DNA of 64,000 bases, taken from Dysgonomonas sp. PF1-14. GTDB lineage: Bacteria; Bacteroidota; Bacteroidia; Bacteroidales; Dysgonomonadaceae. The translations under genes and the position numbers were made by a program. The stretch's first letter is position 1, and every line of letters begins with the position of its first letter. The stretch spans positions 62,001 to 126,000 of the forward strand of contig NZ_JARXWN010000005.1 in assembly GCF_029892965.1 (NCBI RefSeq). Reading direction: 5' to 3'. This document shows, piece by piece, positions 1-9,154 of the stretch. A model generated the notes under the pieces. It was given only the letters and a program-made list of their open reading frames with translations, did no database searches and was not told the DNA's origin.

Positions 1-68
1 TAAAGGAAGAGCCTAAAGTAGAGACTAAGCCTGCACCGGAAGCGAAAAAAGACGACAAGAAGAAGTAA
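1..68 (+). CDS. C-terminal end of an unidentified protein (5' truncated by window)
   Basis: The reading frame starting at base 3 is open from the window edge to a TAA at 66-68. It encodes about 21 residues rich in Lys, Glu and Pro, ending in DDKKK. A strong hairpin follows within 30 bases, which fits the true 3' end of a gene. Charged low-complexity tails of this type end several Bacteroidota proteins, including ribosomal protein S16 and periplasmic foldases, so the tail alone does not identify the protein. Confidence 0.55.
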   Translation, partial: KEEPKVETKPAPEAKKDDKKK

Positions 69-91
69 TCATTTGATTATCAGATATAAAT

Positions 92-125
92 AAAGGAGCG
101 GATACAGTCAATGTATCCGCTCTTT
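92..125 (+). terminator. Rho-independent terminator, probably bidirectional
   Basis: A 10-bp perfect stem (96-105 with 113-122) closes a 7-nt loop and is followed by a short T-rich run; an A-rich stretch precedes it on the other side. It sits between two convergent genes and could stop both the rightward partial gene and the leftward DUF1080 lipoprotein gene. Confidence 0.75.
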
Positions 126-148
126 CTATCTGGCTGTATATGAACCCA

Positions 149-1438
149 TTATAGGGTTTTTAGATTCAGATTGCGCCACAGGACTTTGATGCCGCCACCA
201 TCGTGTATTTGCAGGGCGATGCGTCCTTGTCCTTTGCCTATCATCTCATCATCGAGTGTTACCATTTCTTCACCGTTGAGCCATGTAGTTACCTTATTGC
301 CCTGAACCAGTATGCGCATGGTGTTCCAGTCGCCTACTTTAAGGAACTCTTCTTTCTCCTTCGGTATCTGTATCAGCCATCCGCGTCCGTACGACTCATA
401 TATGCCGCCTGTACCATGCCCTTTAGGAGCTACTTCTACCTGCCATCCGTTGACCTTCACACCTTCTTCGATGAACGAACGGATAAATACTCCGGAGTTG
501 CCATCGGCTTCTTGTTTGAACTCTACAGTGAGGTCGAAGTCGTCATAATACTCGCGTGTGGCAAGATAGCCGTATTGCTTGTCTGGGCCGCTTTCACAAA
601 CCAGCAAGTCGTCTTTTACATACCATTTTTCGGTGCCATAGGCTTCCCATCCGTTAAGGTCTTTGCCGTTGAACAAGCTTACTTCCTTAGTCTTGCGTGG
701 CAGCTCTTTTATCTTTATGTTGCGAAACGAAGCCGGAGAACCATGATCTTGCAGGCAAATAACACCTTTGTGTGCCAGTCCGTACTCAGGTGCATTATTC
801 CACTTGCCACTGTTCTTACGGGCAAACCAGTCGTCCGTCCACGCTTCAAACTCCAGTATCTTTACTCCATTGAGCCAATGCTCTACATGACCATTGTCGA
901 ATACGATGCGGGCATTGTTCCATTCTCCCTGAGGGTTTACCTTCATCTTAGTAGTGTCGGGCAGATACATGGCGTAATCTACACCAAGACGTTGCCAAGG
1001 TTCGAGTACTCCGTCGAAGTTAGGCTCGTCTATCAGCTGATATTCGGGGCCTGTAACGTAAGGCACTTTGTATTGCGGACGCTCTACTACATGGTACAGC
1101 ATCCCACTGTTTCCACCTTTTGATAGTTTCCAGTCCCAGGACAGTTCGAAGTTCTCATATTGCTTGTCGGTAACAATGTAGCCGCTGGCATCACTGCCAT
1201 CTCCTTTAGCCTGAATACATCCGTCTACTACATGCCACGGCTGAGTGAGGGCAGTGCCGTTGTAGTCGCGCCATCCGGTCATTGTAGTACCGTCAAACAG
1301 CAGTTGCCAGCCTTCGGCTTTTTCTTTCTCGGAGAGGGTGTTATGCTGTGGCTCGCTATTACACGATGCCAACGACAATGCTATTGCCGAACCTAACAGC
1401 AACAAGCTCTGAGAAGTCAATTCTTTTAATGATTTCAT
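149..1438 (-). CDS. DUF1080 (3-keto-disaccharide hydrolase family) lipoprotein with two domains
   Basis: The 429-residue product has two consecutive DUF1080 domains. The first covers about residues 40-245 (GWQLLFDG at its start, GGNSGMLYH in the middle). The second covers about 255-429 (LFNGKDLNGW at its start, DGNSGVFIR in the middle). DUF1080 is a concanavalin-like fold; characterised members act on 3-keto sugars or 3-keto-glycosides, but the substrate here is not predictable. The ATG at 1436-1438 was chosen because it gives a proper lipoprotein signal with lipobox LASC; the longer frame up to 1513 adds 25 residues unlike a leader. The protein probably sits in the outer membrane. It lies downstream of the MurNAc genes but is separated from them by about 420 bp of repeats, so co-transcription is doubtful. 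Confidence 0.85.
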   Translation of the reverse strand: MKSLKELTSQSLLLLGSAIALSLASCNSEPQHNTLSEKEKAEGWQLLFDGTTMTGWRDYNGTALTQPWHVVDGCIQAKGDGSDASGYIVTDKQYENFELSWDWKLSKGGNSGMLYHVVERPQYKVPYVTGPEYQLIDEPNFDGVLEPWQRLGVDYAMYLPDTTKMKVNPQGEWNNARIVFDNGHVEHWLNGVKILEFEAWTDDWFARKNSGKWNNAPEYGLAHKGVICLQDHGSPASFRNIKIKELPRKTKEVSLFNGKDLNGWEAYGTEKWYVKDDLLVCESGPDKQYGYLATREYYDDFDLTVEFKQEADGNSGVFIRSFIEEGVKVNGWQVEVAPKGHGTGGIYESYGRGWLIQIPKEKEEFLKVGDWNTMRILVQGNKVTTWLNGEEMVTLDDEMIGKGQGRIALQIHDGGGIKVLWRNLNLKTL

Positions 1439-1513
1439 GTGTAAATAATTTAGTTTAAGGGTTATACGGAGTGTATCCATAATGCCGAGCATTAATGCAT
1501 CACCGATACACAT

Positions 1514-1859
1514 ATTTCGTACCGATTAGGGTTAATACTTATTAATATTGCGATAAAGATAGATAAAAGTGATAAGATAGGGAGTATCTATCATGCTATA
1601 TTAGAATAAATTAAGAGATAGGGTGGGGTTATTAAACTCTATGAGTTTCCCCGCCTAAAAGGCGGGGGCTTGAAATACCCTCTAAGAAGACTTTAGTCAA
1701 ATCTCTTTTGGCTAAAGCCATTTCAAATTATCAGCCTTGTTCCTCCACTTGAAAGTGGAGGCAATTGATAGAATAAGACGACTCTGTTATCCTGACCAAC
1801 GGGAAAGATATCTTTCGATAGAATAGATGCTTCACCTCCGTTCAGCATGACGAATCTTT
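1514..1859. repeat. Intergenic repeat cluster: three hairpins plus a second repeat type
   Basis: The gap holds three successive stem-loops: a 7-bp GC-rich stem (1649-1655 with 1661-1667), an imperfect stem around 1690-1720 (CTTTAG with CTAAAG arms), and an 8-9 bp stem (1742-1749 with 1754-1761). A different element at about 1787-1853 reads on the minus strand as a GTCATGCTGAAC...GAAGCATCT sequence, a type scattered in many Bacteroidota intergenic regions. No gene was seen. They may act as a transcriptional barrier downstream of murQ. Confidence 0.5.
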
Positions 1860-2681
1860 TTATTTGTTATCCTCGCGGTAGGCATCTACAGCCTTTTTCA
1901 CTGAGCCATGCAGTAACAAGAGCCGCTGCGATTGCTCATAGTCGAGCCCCAGTTCTTCCGAGACCATGCGCGTGCCCCTGTCTACCAGCTTAGCATTCGA
2001 TAGTTGCATATTCACCATACGGTTCCCCTTCACTCGTCCCATTTTTATCATGGTAGCCGTAGTGATCATATTCAGTATCATTTTTTGTCCAGTGCCCGAT
2101 TTCATGCGGGAGCTGCCTGTGACATATTCAGGCCCTACGATCATTTCGATGGGCACATCGGCTTCTTGCGCGATAGGTGAATCGGGATTACTGGAAATGG
2201 ATGCGGTAAGTATGCCATGCTTGCGGGCTTCGCGTAAAGCGCCTATTACATAGGGCGTAGTGCCTGATGCCGCAATGCCGATTACTATATCTTTGTCATT
2301 GATGTTGTGAGCCTGTAAATCGTTCCAGCCCGCTTCCATGTTATCTTCTGCTTTTTCCACCGGATTACGCAAAGCCGTATCCCCCCCGGCAATAAGTCCT
2401 ATTACAAGTGTTTTTGGCATACCGAATGTCGGCGGTATTTCGGAAGCATCGAGTACACCGAGCCGTCCACTTGTTCCTGCACCCATGTAAAAGATGCGCC
2501 CTCCCTGTTGCATGCGTGGCACAATCTGGCTTACCAGCTTTTCGATCTGTGGTATAGTCTTTTCTACTGCAAGGGCAACCTTCTGGTCTTCGCGATTGAT
2601 GTCGGTGAGCAACTCCAGTACTGATTTGTTTTCCAGATTATCATACTGAGAAGGTTGCTCTGTTATTTTGATGAATGTCAT
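1860..2681 (-). CDS. murQ: N-acetylmuramic acid 6-phosphate etherase
   Basis: MurQ removes the D-lactyl ether from MurNAc-6-P, giving GlcNAc-6-P and D-lactate in the cytoplasm. The 273-residue length is near that of the family. The SIS-type sugar-phosphate motif GAGTSGRLGVLDASE covers residues 67-81; E81 and E112 correspond to the two catalytic glutamates of E. coli MurQ. The family signature TGSSRMKSGTGQK lies at 188-200. It is the last gene of the salvage operon, 11 bp after the kinase gene. Its presence shows that imported MurNAc is processed through the 6-phosphate route. Confidence 0.96.
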   Translation of the reverse strand: MTFIKITEQPSQYDNLENKSVLELLTDINREDQKVALAVEKTIPQIEKLVSQIVPRMQQGGRIFYMGAGTSGRLGVLDASEIPPTFGMPKTLVIGLIAGGDTALRNPVEKAEDNMEAGWNDLQAHNINDKDIVIGIAASGTTPYVIGALREARKHGILTASISSNPDSPIAQEADVPIEMIVGPEYVTGSSRMKSGTGQKMILNMITTATMIKMGRVKGNRMVNMQLSNAKLVDRGTRMVSEELGLDYEQSQRLLLLHGSVKKAVDAYREDNK

Positions 2682-2692
2682 TCTTCTACGTT

Positions 2693-3550
2693 TTACAAAT
2701 TGCTGATTGGTTGCTGAGTACCGTAATACCTTATAAGTCCTTCCATTGGTGATTGCACAATATTACCTACACTGATGCCGAAGTCTGTACCTGCTTTTCG
2801 CAATACGTCGCGATAATGATAAGCAACCGAACCTGTAAAGTGTGTCTCGTTGTTCTTGTAGTCGTATTGCATCACATTCTTCACAAAGAATTCTCTGAAA
2901 GCATTATACACAAGGTTATAGATTGTCCTATCTCCCAGATTCTCGATAAGGAAAGGCGACAAGCTTGCCAGAAAACGGTTTGCCATCGGTTGCTTGTACA
3001 CTCGGTCGAGGATGAGAGCAGGAGTGAGGTCATACTCTTTCAGAAACTTCTCTTTGATGCCCGGAGTCAATTGATTCTTCAGACATGCTCCGAGAAATAA
3101 TCTGCCTATGACGGCTCCACTGCCTTCATCACCTAGAATATAACCCAAAGGTGAGACGTTTTCCTTAATCTCGTTGCCATCATAGTAACATGAGTTAGAA
3201 CCTGTACCTATAATACAGGCTATACCTTTACGGTTGCCGCACAATCCTTTAGCCGCAGCAAGTAAGTCACTGTTTACATCTATGTAAGAGGCGTGTATAT
3301 TGTCTGCTATCGCATCTCTGATTATCTTGTTCTTTTCGGGAGAAGCACATCCTGCGCCGAAGAAGAATACGCCATCCAGAGTTTGCCCATTAACAACGGG
3401 TTTCAGTATAGCAGCAAGCTCGCTGCTGATATCTTCCCTTGTACGGAAAAACGGGTTAGCTCCTTTTGTCGTTATTTGTGCTATTTCTTTATTGCCGTCT
3501 ACTAAACGCCAATCGACTTTGGTAGAACCTCCGTCTGCTAGTAATATCAT
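2693..3550 (-). CDS. murK: BadF/BadG-type amino-sugar kinase, probable MurNAc kinase
   Basis: This 285-residue protein belongs to the BadF/BadG/BcrA/BcrD ATPase family of N-acetylhexosamine kinases. The phosphate-1 loop DGGSTK lies at residues 6-11, and the second nucleotide loop GTGSNS and the GDEGSG motif follow in the middle of the protein. By position it matches MurK of Tannerella forsythia, which phosphorylates MurNAc (and GlcNAc) at O6. The start overlaps the stop of the upstream membrane-protein gene in an ATGA arrangement, implying translational coupling, and murQ follows. MurNAc specificity is inferred from gene order; a GlcNAc kinase role remains possible. Confidence 0.88.
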   Translation of the reverse strand: MILLADGGSTKVDWRLVDGNKEIAQITTKGANPFFRTREDISSELAAILKPVVNGQTLDGVFFFGAGCASPEKNKIIRDAIADNIHASYIDVNSDLLAAAKGLCGNRKGIACIIGTGSNSCYYDGNEIKENVSPLGYILGDEGSGAVIGRLFLGACLKNQLTPGIKEKFLKEYDLTPALILDRVYKQPMANRFLASLSPFLIENLGDRTIYNLVYNAFREFFVKNVMQYDYKNNETHFTGSVAYHYRDVLRKAGTDFGISVGNIVQSPMEGLIRYYGTQQPISNL

Positions 3551-4716
3551 ATCTTAATATATATTTTCTTTTTATACAATATGTTTCCGATCACCCAGTT
3601 GAATCCGACAAACAGCAGGGCAAAGATCAACGATCCGAAGTAGTTGCCCAGATATGGCTGTAAGCAGATATTGTAAATAAAACCTTTGAGGCTGATTGCA
3701 TTGCCATCGTATGTGATGAGGGTACTCCCCAATATTACAGAGAATACGCCGGCAGCCACATAGATGAAAAGCGGATTAACGCCGAACGACTCAAAGAATA
3801 CACTCCATTTTTTATGCCCTTTAATGTCAATAATCCATATAAGTAAAGCCAGTAACGTTGCTGCCAGACCACATGTAGCCAATACGAATGTAGGCGACCA
3901 TATCTTTTTGTTGATAGGGCATCCGTAGCTTAGCAGGAAGCCAAGAAATGTTAGTATTGCTCCTATGATGAAAAGCCTTGTTATCCGCTCGTAGTTATCT
4001 TTGGTGGATAACAGCCGCTCGCCACAGCAAAACCCTATAAGTACATGGCAGATAGCAGGTACTGTACTTAGCAAGCCTTCGGGGTCGATAGCCAGTCCGC
4101 TGTCTTTGTACATATGGTTTACGCCAAGTATGGCTCTGTCGAATACTGAGATGATATTATCTTCACTAAACTCGAATCCATTACCGAACAGCAGGAGCAG
4201 AAAATAGCCCACCAGTGTAGTGACAATGATATACGGGATATATTTATGCTTTATAAGAATAGCTATAAGTGCAGTAGCGCCGTAAGTAATGGCGAGTCGC
4301 TGCATTACACCCAGTATGCGTATCTGTTCGAAGTTGGTAATGGCTCTGAAGAATCGTTCGAAGAATCCAAGTTCTGCTCCGGATAAGTCATGGTATGTGC
4401 GGAAAGACAAAGACAGCCAGCCTAAGCCCAGCCCTATGAGAAATATAACAACTGTTCTCTTTAATATTTTGAGGAGGGTAGGTTTGTTGAACTCAAAGTT
4501 GAATTTACGCAGCGATATGTATGTGGAAATTCCCATAATGAACATGAAGAAGGGGAATACCAGATCGGTAGGCGTCAGCCCATGCCACTGCGCATGTCCT
4601 AAAGGCGCATACACATAACTCCACGATCCGGGATTATTAACCATTATCATGCCTGCTATAGTTATACCTCTGAGTACATCCAGCGATAAGAGCCTGCTGC
4701 TTTGTTTCTTTTCCAT
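3547..4716 (-). CDS. murT: MurT-type inner-membrane protein (COG4299, HGSNAT/NagX-like)
   Basis: The 389-residue polytopic protein has about ten hydrophobic segments. It opens with the family signature SLDVLRG and then shows HAQWHGLTPTDLVFPFFMF around residues 41-60. The family is related to heparan-alpha-glucosaminide acetyltransferase and NagX. In T. forsythia the homologue in the same murT-murK-murQ order was reported as the MurNAc inner-membrane transporter. Transport of MurNAc is the favoured role here because of that gene order. Acetyl transfer to glucosamine is the main alternative, because the family fold is that of a membrane acyltransferase. It overlaps the kinase gene by 4 bp. Confidence 0.82.
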   Translation of the reverse strand: MEKKQSSRLLSLDVLRGITIAGMIMVNNPGSWSYVYAPLGHAQWHGLTPTDLVFPFFMFIMGISTYISLRKFNFEFNKPTLLKILKRTVVIFLIGLGLGWLSLSFRTYHDLSGAELGFFERFFRAITNFEQIRILGVMQRLAITYGATALIAILIKHKYIPYIIVTTLVGYFLLLLFGNGFEFSEDNIISVFDRAILGVNHMYKDSGLAIDPEGLLSTVPAICHVLIGFCCGERLLSTKDNYERITRLFIIGAILTFLGFLLSYGCPINKKIWSPTFVLATCGLAATLLALLIWIIDIKGHKKWSVFFESFGVNPLFIYVAAGVFSVILGSTLITYDGNAISLKGFIYNICLQPYLGNYFGSLIFALLFVGFNWVIGNILYKKKIYIKI

Positions 4717-4724
4717 ATTAGGTT

Positions 4725-5960
4725 TTATTTATAAAGATAGTACTTCTTCGATACTTTCTTAAATGGTTCTACTTCTTTATACCAAAAGTCTTTTATGTCG
4801 TCGAATCTGTTGTTCTTGGCAAAGTTGAGCCTTACATAGTCGCTTCCCGAAACCTGATCGAACATTCTGTAACGTTTATCGTTTGCATTGTCGAAAACGG
4901 CTTTATCAGGATATAAGGTTGCTATTTCCTGCATCACGTAGAACTGTATTTCCGACAGGCGGGCTTTCTGGTAATCCATAATGTGCACCTGCACACCTTC
5001 GAGCTGTTTGCCTTGCCCTACCGAGTAGAACGGTTTCAGATATATCGGTCTGAAGTGTACTCCGGGCAGATGCAAGCGGTTAAGATTAGCAGCCAGGTCT
5101 CCGGCTTTGAGCCACTCGGCTGCAAACATCTGGAACGGAATGGTATATCCTACGCCGATCGACAGATAACCCAGTTCGCCGAGTATGCCCGATACAGGAT
5201 AGAACACAGCCGATACTGGTTGTGGGATATGCGGAGAAGACGGAATCCATTGCAGTCCTGTCTCTTCATATATCATTTTACGCTTCCATCCTTTCATCTT
5301 CACTATTTGTAGTTTGCATTGTTTCGACAGCATATTCTCGCCATTGAGCAACATTGCCAGTTCTCCACAGGTAAGTCCATAGACGTACGGTATTTTGAAT
5401 TGGCTTACAAAGGAAATAAATTTATCGTCAACCAGGCCACCTTCTACCTTTAAACCTCCGAGAGGATTGGGGCGGTCGAGTACAATAAACTCGATATTGC
5501 TCTCTGCCGCACCTTGCATAGCCAGTCCCATCGTACTGATATATGTAAACGAGCGGCAACCGATATCCTGTATATCGTAAACGAGTACGTCTATGCCTTT
5601 GAGCATATCGGGTGTAGGCACTTTCGTCTTTCCATGTAGGGAGTAGACAGGCAATCCGGTTTTCGGATCGGTCACATTGTCTACATGGTCGCCTGCATGA
5701 GCATCGCCACGCACCCCATGTTCGGGGGCAAATAGTGCTACCAGATTTACATTGGGTGCTTCGTGCAGTATGTCGATAGTAGACCTCATACTATTGTCTA
5801 CGCCTGTAGGATTCGTAATAAGCCCTACACGCTTCCCTTCCAATACTTTGAACTTCTGTTCTTTCAATACTTCGATGCCTGTCTTGATCTTTATCTTCTG
5901 CGAGAAAGCGGCAAGCGGTGTTAAGCAAAGTATGAATAATATGATAGATAGTTTTTTCAT
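4725..5960 (-). CDS. namZ: Exported NamZ-like (DUF1343) exo-beta-N-acetylmuramidase, copy 1
   Basis: DUF1343 proteins include Bacillus subtilis NamZ, which removes terminal MurNAc from the non-reducing end of peptidoglycan chains. The 411-residue protein has a signal peptide (residues 1-20, ending AFS-Q). The family motif FAPEHGVRGDAHAG is at 77-90, where E80 is the conserved acidic residue expected in the active site. YDIQDIGCRSFTY and LDRPNPLGG follow. It should work in the periplasm or at the surface. It ends 8 bp before murT, so MurNAc release and import are genetically linked. A second paralogue starts the same operon; different substrates or locations are possible. Confidence 0.9.
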   Translation of the reverse strand: MKKLSIILFILCLTPLAAFSQKIKIKTGIEVLKEQKFKVLEGKRVGLITNPTGVDNSMRSTIDILHEAPNVNLVALFAPEHGVRGDAHAGDHVDNVTDPKTGLPVYSLHGKTKVPTPDMLKGIDVLVYDIQDIGCRSFTYISTMGLAMQGAAESNIEFIVLDRPNPLGGLKVEGGLVDDKFISFVSQFKIPYVYGLTCGELAMLLNGENMLSKQCKLQIVKMKGWKRKMIYEETGLQWIPSSPHIPQPVSAVFYPVSGILGELGYLSIGVGYTIPFQMFAAEWLKAGDLAANLNRLHLPGVHFRPIYLKPFYSVGQGKQLEGVQVHIMDYQKARLSEIQFYVMQEIATLYPDKAVFDNANDKRYRMFDQVSGSDYVRLNFAKNNRFDDIKDFWYKEVEPFKKVSKKYYLYK

Positions 5961-5980
5961 TTTGTTTATTCTTTTGATGT

Positions 5981-7847
5981 TTACTGTTCAGCATTTTCGG
6001 ACAATTTGTCTTCTGCCTTCCCGTATTTAGGATCGATTTTGAGCAGTGATACTGCTATAATAGGTATTATGGAGCATATCATCACCCAGATGAAGAAATG
6101 ATTGTAACCCAGTTGTTCTTGCAGCCATCCGGCAAACATACCCGGTATCATCATACCTAGTGCCATAAAACCTGTACAGATGGCATAATGGGCTGTTTTT
6201 TTGTTCTCCGTCGGAATAATACATCAGATACAGCATATAAGCCGTAAAACCGAAACCGTAACCGAATTGCTCTATGAATACACAGATATTTATAAGAATC
6301 AGACTTTCAGTCTGTGTAAAGCTCAAGTAGAGGAATGTAGCAATAGTCAACAACATGCTGAATGTCATTGGCCACAGCCATTTTCTTAATCCGCCTTTTG
6401 CAGCAACTAGGCCACCGATAATACCTCCCAATGTAAGGCCGATGATGCCGATCGTTCCATATACTAAGCCTACCTCACCCGTTGTAAGTCCCAGTCCGCC
6501 AATATCGCGCGAATCGAGCAGGAACGGATTGATTAGCTTCAAGATTTGTGCTTCTGAAAAACGGAATGTGAGCATAAAGAATATAGCAGCGGCTGCCTGT
6601 GGCTTTTTGAAAAAGCTTTTAAATGTTGATATAAATTCATTCATTATAGAGCCAGCGGTCAAATGTGCATGCGACTTATCCGAATCAGGCTTTGGCAATA
6701 CTACCCTGTGGTAGAAACTAAAGACAATAAACAGCCCTGCCAATACGAAAAAGGTAATAGACCAAGCAAACGGTATGTTGCCCGACAATCCCTTGTATTC
6801 GGCTGTACTGGCTGTATTCAGTTTCGGGTCGATCTGGAAAACCAGATAAGCCGTTTTATTCCAGTTTGCTTCATTGAATGCCAGACGCTCACCATGCAGG
6901 AGAGAGATGCTGTTGTCACCTCTGTTCATGGTGGTGTTCAGTACCATTTCTTTTCCTTGCTCGGGTTGTTTCGATAGTCTTACGGCTGCAACGGCAACGT
7001 TTCCTGAGTGTGCCGATTTTTCGACATAGCGTTTCTCTCCGAAGTTTTCCTTTATCCAATTGCCCAAAGGTTGTGATACATTAATTTTCCACCAGCCATC
7101 TTTGCTTTTGTTCTTTTCGGCTTCTTTTATAACAAATCCGTTATCTAGATTCATCTTATTCACCTTTTTAAGGAATGTGTCCAACGAATCTTTATTGACA
7201 CTCTGCGTGCCTATCCGGATATTATCACGATCGAGGATGAAATGTATTTCCCCGTCTTTAGCATTTGTATCGCTAAGTGTGGGGATATATAAAGTCGACT
7301 GTGTATATTGTGGCGAGGCATCGATGTTTATTTTCAGAGGTTCAAGCCCCGATGTGCTTTCCAAAAATCCGGCAAGGATGATAAGCACACCTTGTCCCAT
7401 AATAGTAGCCACACGATAAAATGTGCTTCTGATCCCTACATACTTAGCCTGTTGGTTTGTATTCAGCCCAAGCATATAGAATCCGTCGGCGGCAATGTCG
7501 TGCGTAGCCGAACTAAAAGCCAGCAGCCAGAAGAATGCCAGTGTAGCCTGAAAGAAAAAGGGTAGGGGGATGGTGAATGCTATTCCGGCAAATCCGGCAC
7601 CTATAAGTATCTGCATGGTCACAATCCACCAGCGCTTTGTTTTCAGCAGGTCTACAAACGGACTCCATAGTGGCTTGATAACCCATGGCAGATAGAGCCA
7701 ACTGGTATATAATGCAATGTCGGTATTGGATATTCCCATCCGCTTGTACATGATCACCGATATGGTCATTACGGCCACATAAGGTAATCCTTCGGCAAGG
7801 TAAAGGCTGGGAATCCAAGCCCACGGCGATTTTTTGTTTTCTTTCAT
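5981..7847 (-). pseudogene. ampG: AmpG-type muropeptide permease, interrupted by a one-base frameshift
   Basis: The MFS permease reads normally from the ATG at 7847 to about residue 549, then meets a seven-A run (6196-6202 on the plus strand as T7). After it the frame gives 59 unrelated residues. Skipping one A restores a sensible C-terminus (EQKTAHYAICTGFMALGMM onward, with two more membrane helices) that ends at 5981, only 20 bp before the next gene. The restored protein would be about 622 residues. Helices 1-5 occupy about residues 10-165; a soluble segment of about 190 residues (167-357) follows on the periplasmic side; the remaining helices start at about 358. AmpG imports anhydromuropeptides. 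The break could be a real mutation, a homopolymer read error, or a site where polymerase slippage rescues the product. Confidence 0.8.
6196..6202 (-). other. Homopolymer frameshift site in the ampG-like gene
   Basis: The coding strand reads CAA AAA AAC AGC across this A7 tract. Continuing in frame leads to nonsense and a stop, while dropping one A (+1 change of frame) joins the two halves of one conserved permease. The direction is wrong for a classical minus-one shift even though the heptamer A-AAA-AAC is present. Confidence 0.8.
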
Positions 7848-7857
7848 GGTATTGTTT

Positions 7858-9153
7858 TTAATACAATGTTTCTATACTTGCTCCTACATAGTAGTGCAAC
7901 AGTATCCGGTCGTAAAGGTATCCTTGTTCTCCCATTACGGCAGCTCCTATCTGACACAGTCCTACACCATGTCCCCATCCGGCTCCCGACACTATAAATG
8001 TATCATTTTTTCTGTCTATGGTAAATGCCGAACTGTATAGGTGCGATGTGGATAAGATACGGCGTATTTCGAGCTCTTTTCCTATGGTTAACGTTTTCTT
8101 TGTTCCAACGATTTTCAGTTTTACAAGACGTCCTGAGGTTCCTCTCTGTACAGGGATCAGTTTCTCTATCAGTCCGAAGTCTATTCCCGAACGTTTCAGT
8201 ACCAAAGCAGAAAGCTCTTCCTGTGAATAGGTTACCTGCCATCGGTAGAAATCGACCGTTTCCTGATCGTAGTTGTTGAGTACCTGCCCCAATATCTTTT
8301 TGTCCTGCGTATTGCAGAACGCTTCGGGGCGCGTATGTATCCAGTTTACGGCTTCAGTCTCCTGTATGAGATCGGGTATGTCTTTGCCATGCTCGCTGTC
8401 GCGCAGCTTTACCAAATAGGAATGCGGAATGTCTTCCCAACAGTTTTGGAACTCTTCGACTACACCGCCGCAACATTTCGAGAAACGGGCATCACAGATT
8501 TTGTTATCAGACATCAAGACTTGTCCCCATGTCTCACTGATAGCCTGCTTTACTGTTACCAGATTAGCTGATGCTCGTGTAATCCCCTGATAACGCTGGC
8601 AATGGTCGTCGGCACATACATCGAAGTACAGATGATCTTCACGGTCGTACCAACGGATTATTTCATCTTCGGTTTCGGTAAAAGTCGAATATTTCTCATT
8701 CGCAGCAGCAATTTCCTTATTCTTCTCTATCTGTGCCAGAAGCCAGCTTCGGGAGATAACAGCATGCGCCTTTAATAACTCGGGAGAGGCGGTAGCACTC
8801 ATTTCGGAAGAGATCACACTGGTAAGGTAATCTTCCACACCTATGATGTTGACAGCGGTTATCATGTCATTTTCCACTATCAGCTTCAATGCTCCCTGAA
8901 ATACCTGATCTTCTTTGCGTTCCCAATGAAAACCGATACCTATAACTACATCTTTTAAAGTAAATGAGGCATTGTCGTTCTGAGGTTCGAAGTATAATTC
9001 ATCATACATATTCCCCTCCCAGAGTATCTGTCCGTTACTGAGGAAAACAGTCTTCTCTTCTGTCACCACTTTGCCAAGACATGAATAATCTGAGTTGAGA
9101 ACAAAAGAAACAGCCTTGTTCCACAAAATACCGATACTTACTTTAGGTTCCAT
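7858..9153 (-). CDS. SpoIID/LytB-domain protein lacking a signal peptide
   Basis: The 431-residue protein carries the SpoIID fold. The block from VEDYL (106-110) through SSEMS to AHAVISRSW (129-137) holds E117, the match to the catalytic glutamate of SpoIID lytic transglycosylases. The C-terminal signature GWGHGVGLCQIG lies near 393-404. SpoIID enzymes cut glycan strands stripped of stem peptides. Family members are normally exported, but this one starts MEPKVSIGILWNK with no leader. The start is well fixed, since the upstream gene stops one base before it. About eight cysteines also fit a cytoplasmic protein. It may act on imported glycan pieces, or it may have another role; the activity is inferred only. 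Confidence 0.82.
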   Translation of the reverse strand: MEPKVSIGILWNKAVSFVLNSDYSCLGKVVTEEKTVFLSNGQILWEGNMYDELYFEPQNDNASFTLKDVVIGIGFHWERKEDQVFQGALKLIVENDMITAVNIIGVEDYLTSVISSEMSATASPELLKAHAVISRSWLLAQIEKNKEIAAANEKYSTFTETEDEIIRWYDREDHLYFDVCADDHCQRYQGITRASANLVTVKQAISETWGQVLMSDNKICDARFSKCCGGVVEEFQNCWEDIPHSYLVKLRDSEHGKDIPDLIQETEAVNWIHTRPEAFCNTQDKKILGQVLNNYDQETVDFYRWQVTYSQEELSALVLKRSGIDFGLIEKLIPVQRGTSGRLVKLKIVGTKKTLTIGKELEIRRILSTSHLYSSAFTIDRKNDTFIVSGAGWGHGVGLCQIGAAVMGEQGYLYDRILLHYYVGASIETLY

Positions 9154-9154
9154 T

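Noticed and set aside
203-1123. Long plus-strand open frame of 306 codons opposite the DUF1080 gene
   Set aside because: It lies antisense to a gene with two recognisable domains and a signal peptide, and its own translation shows no domain or leader.
6196-6205. A-AAA-AAC heptamer as a programmed minus-one frameshift site
   Set aside because: A minus-one shift leads to another wrong frame; the conserved C-terminus needs a +1 change, so this classical mechanism does not explain it.
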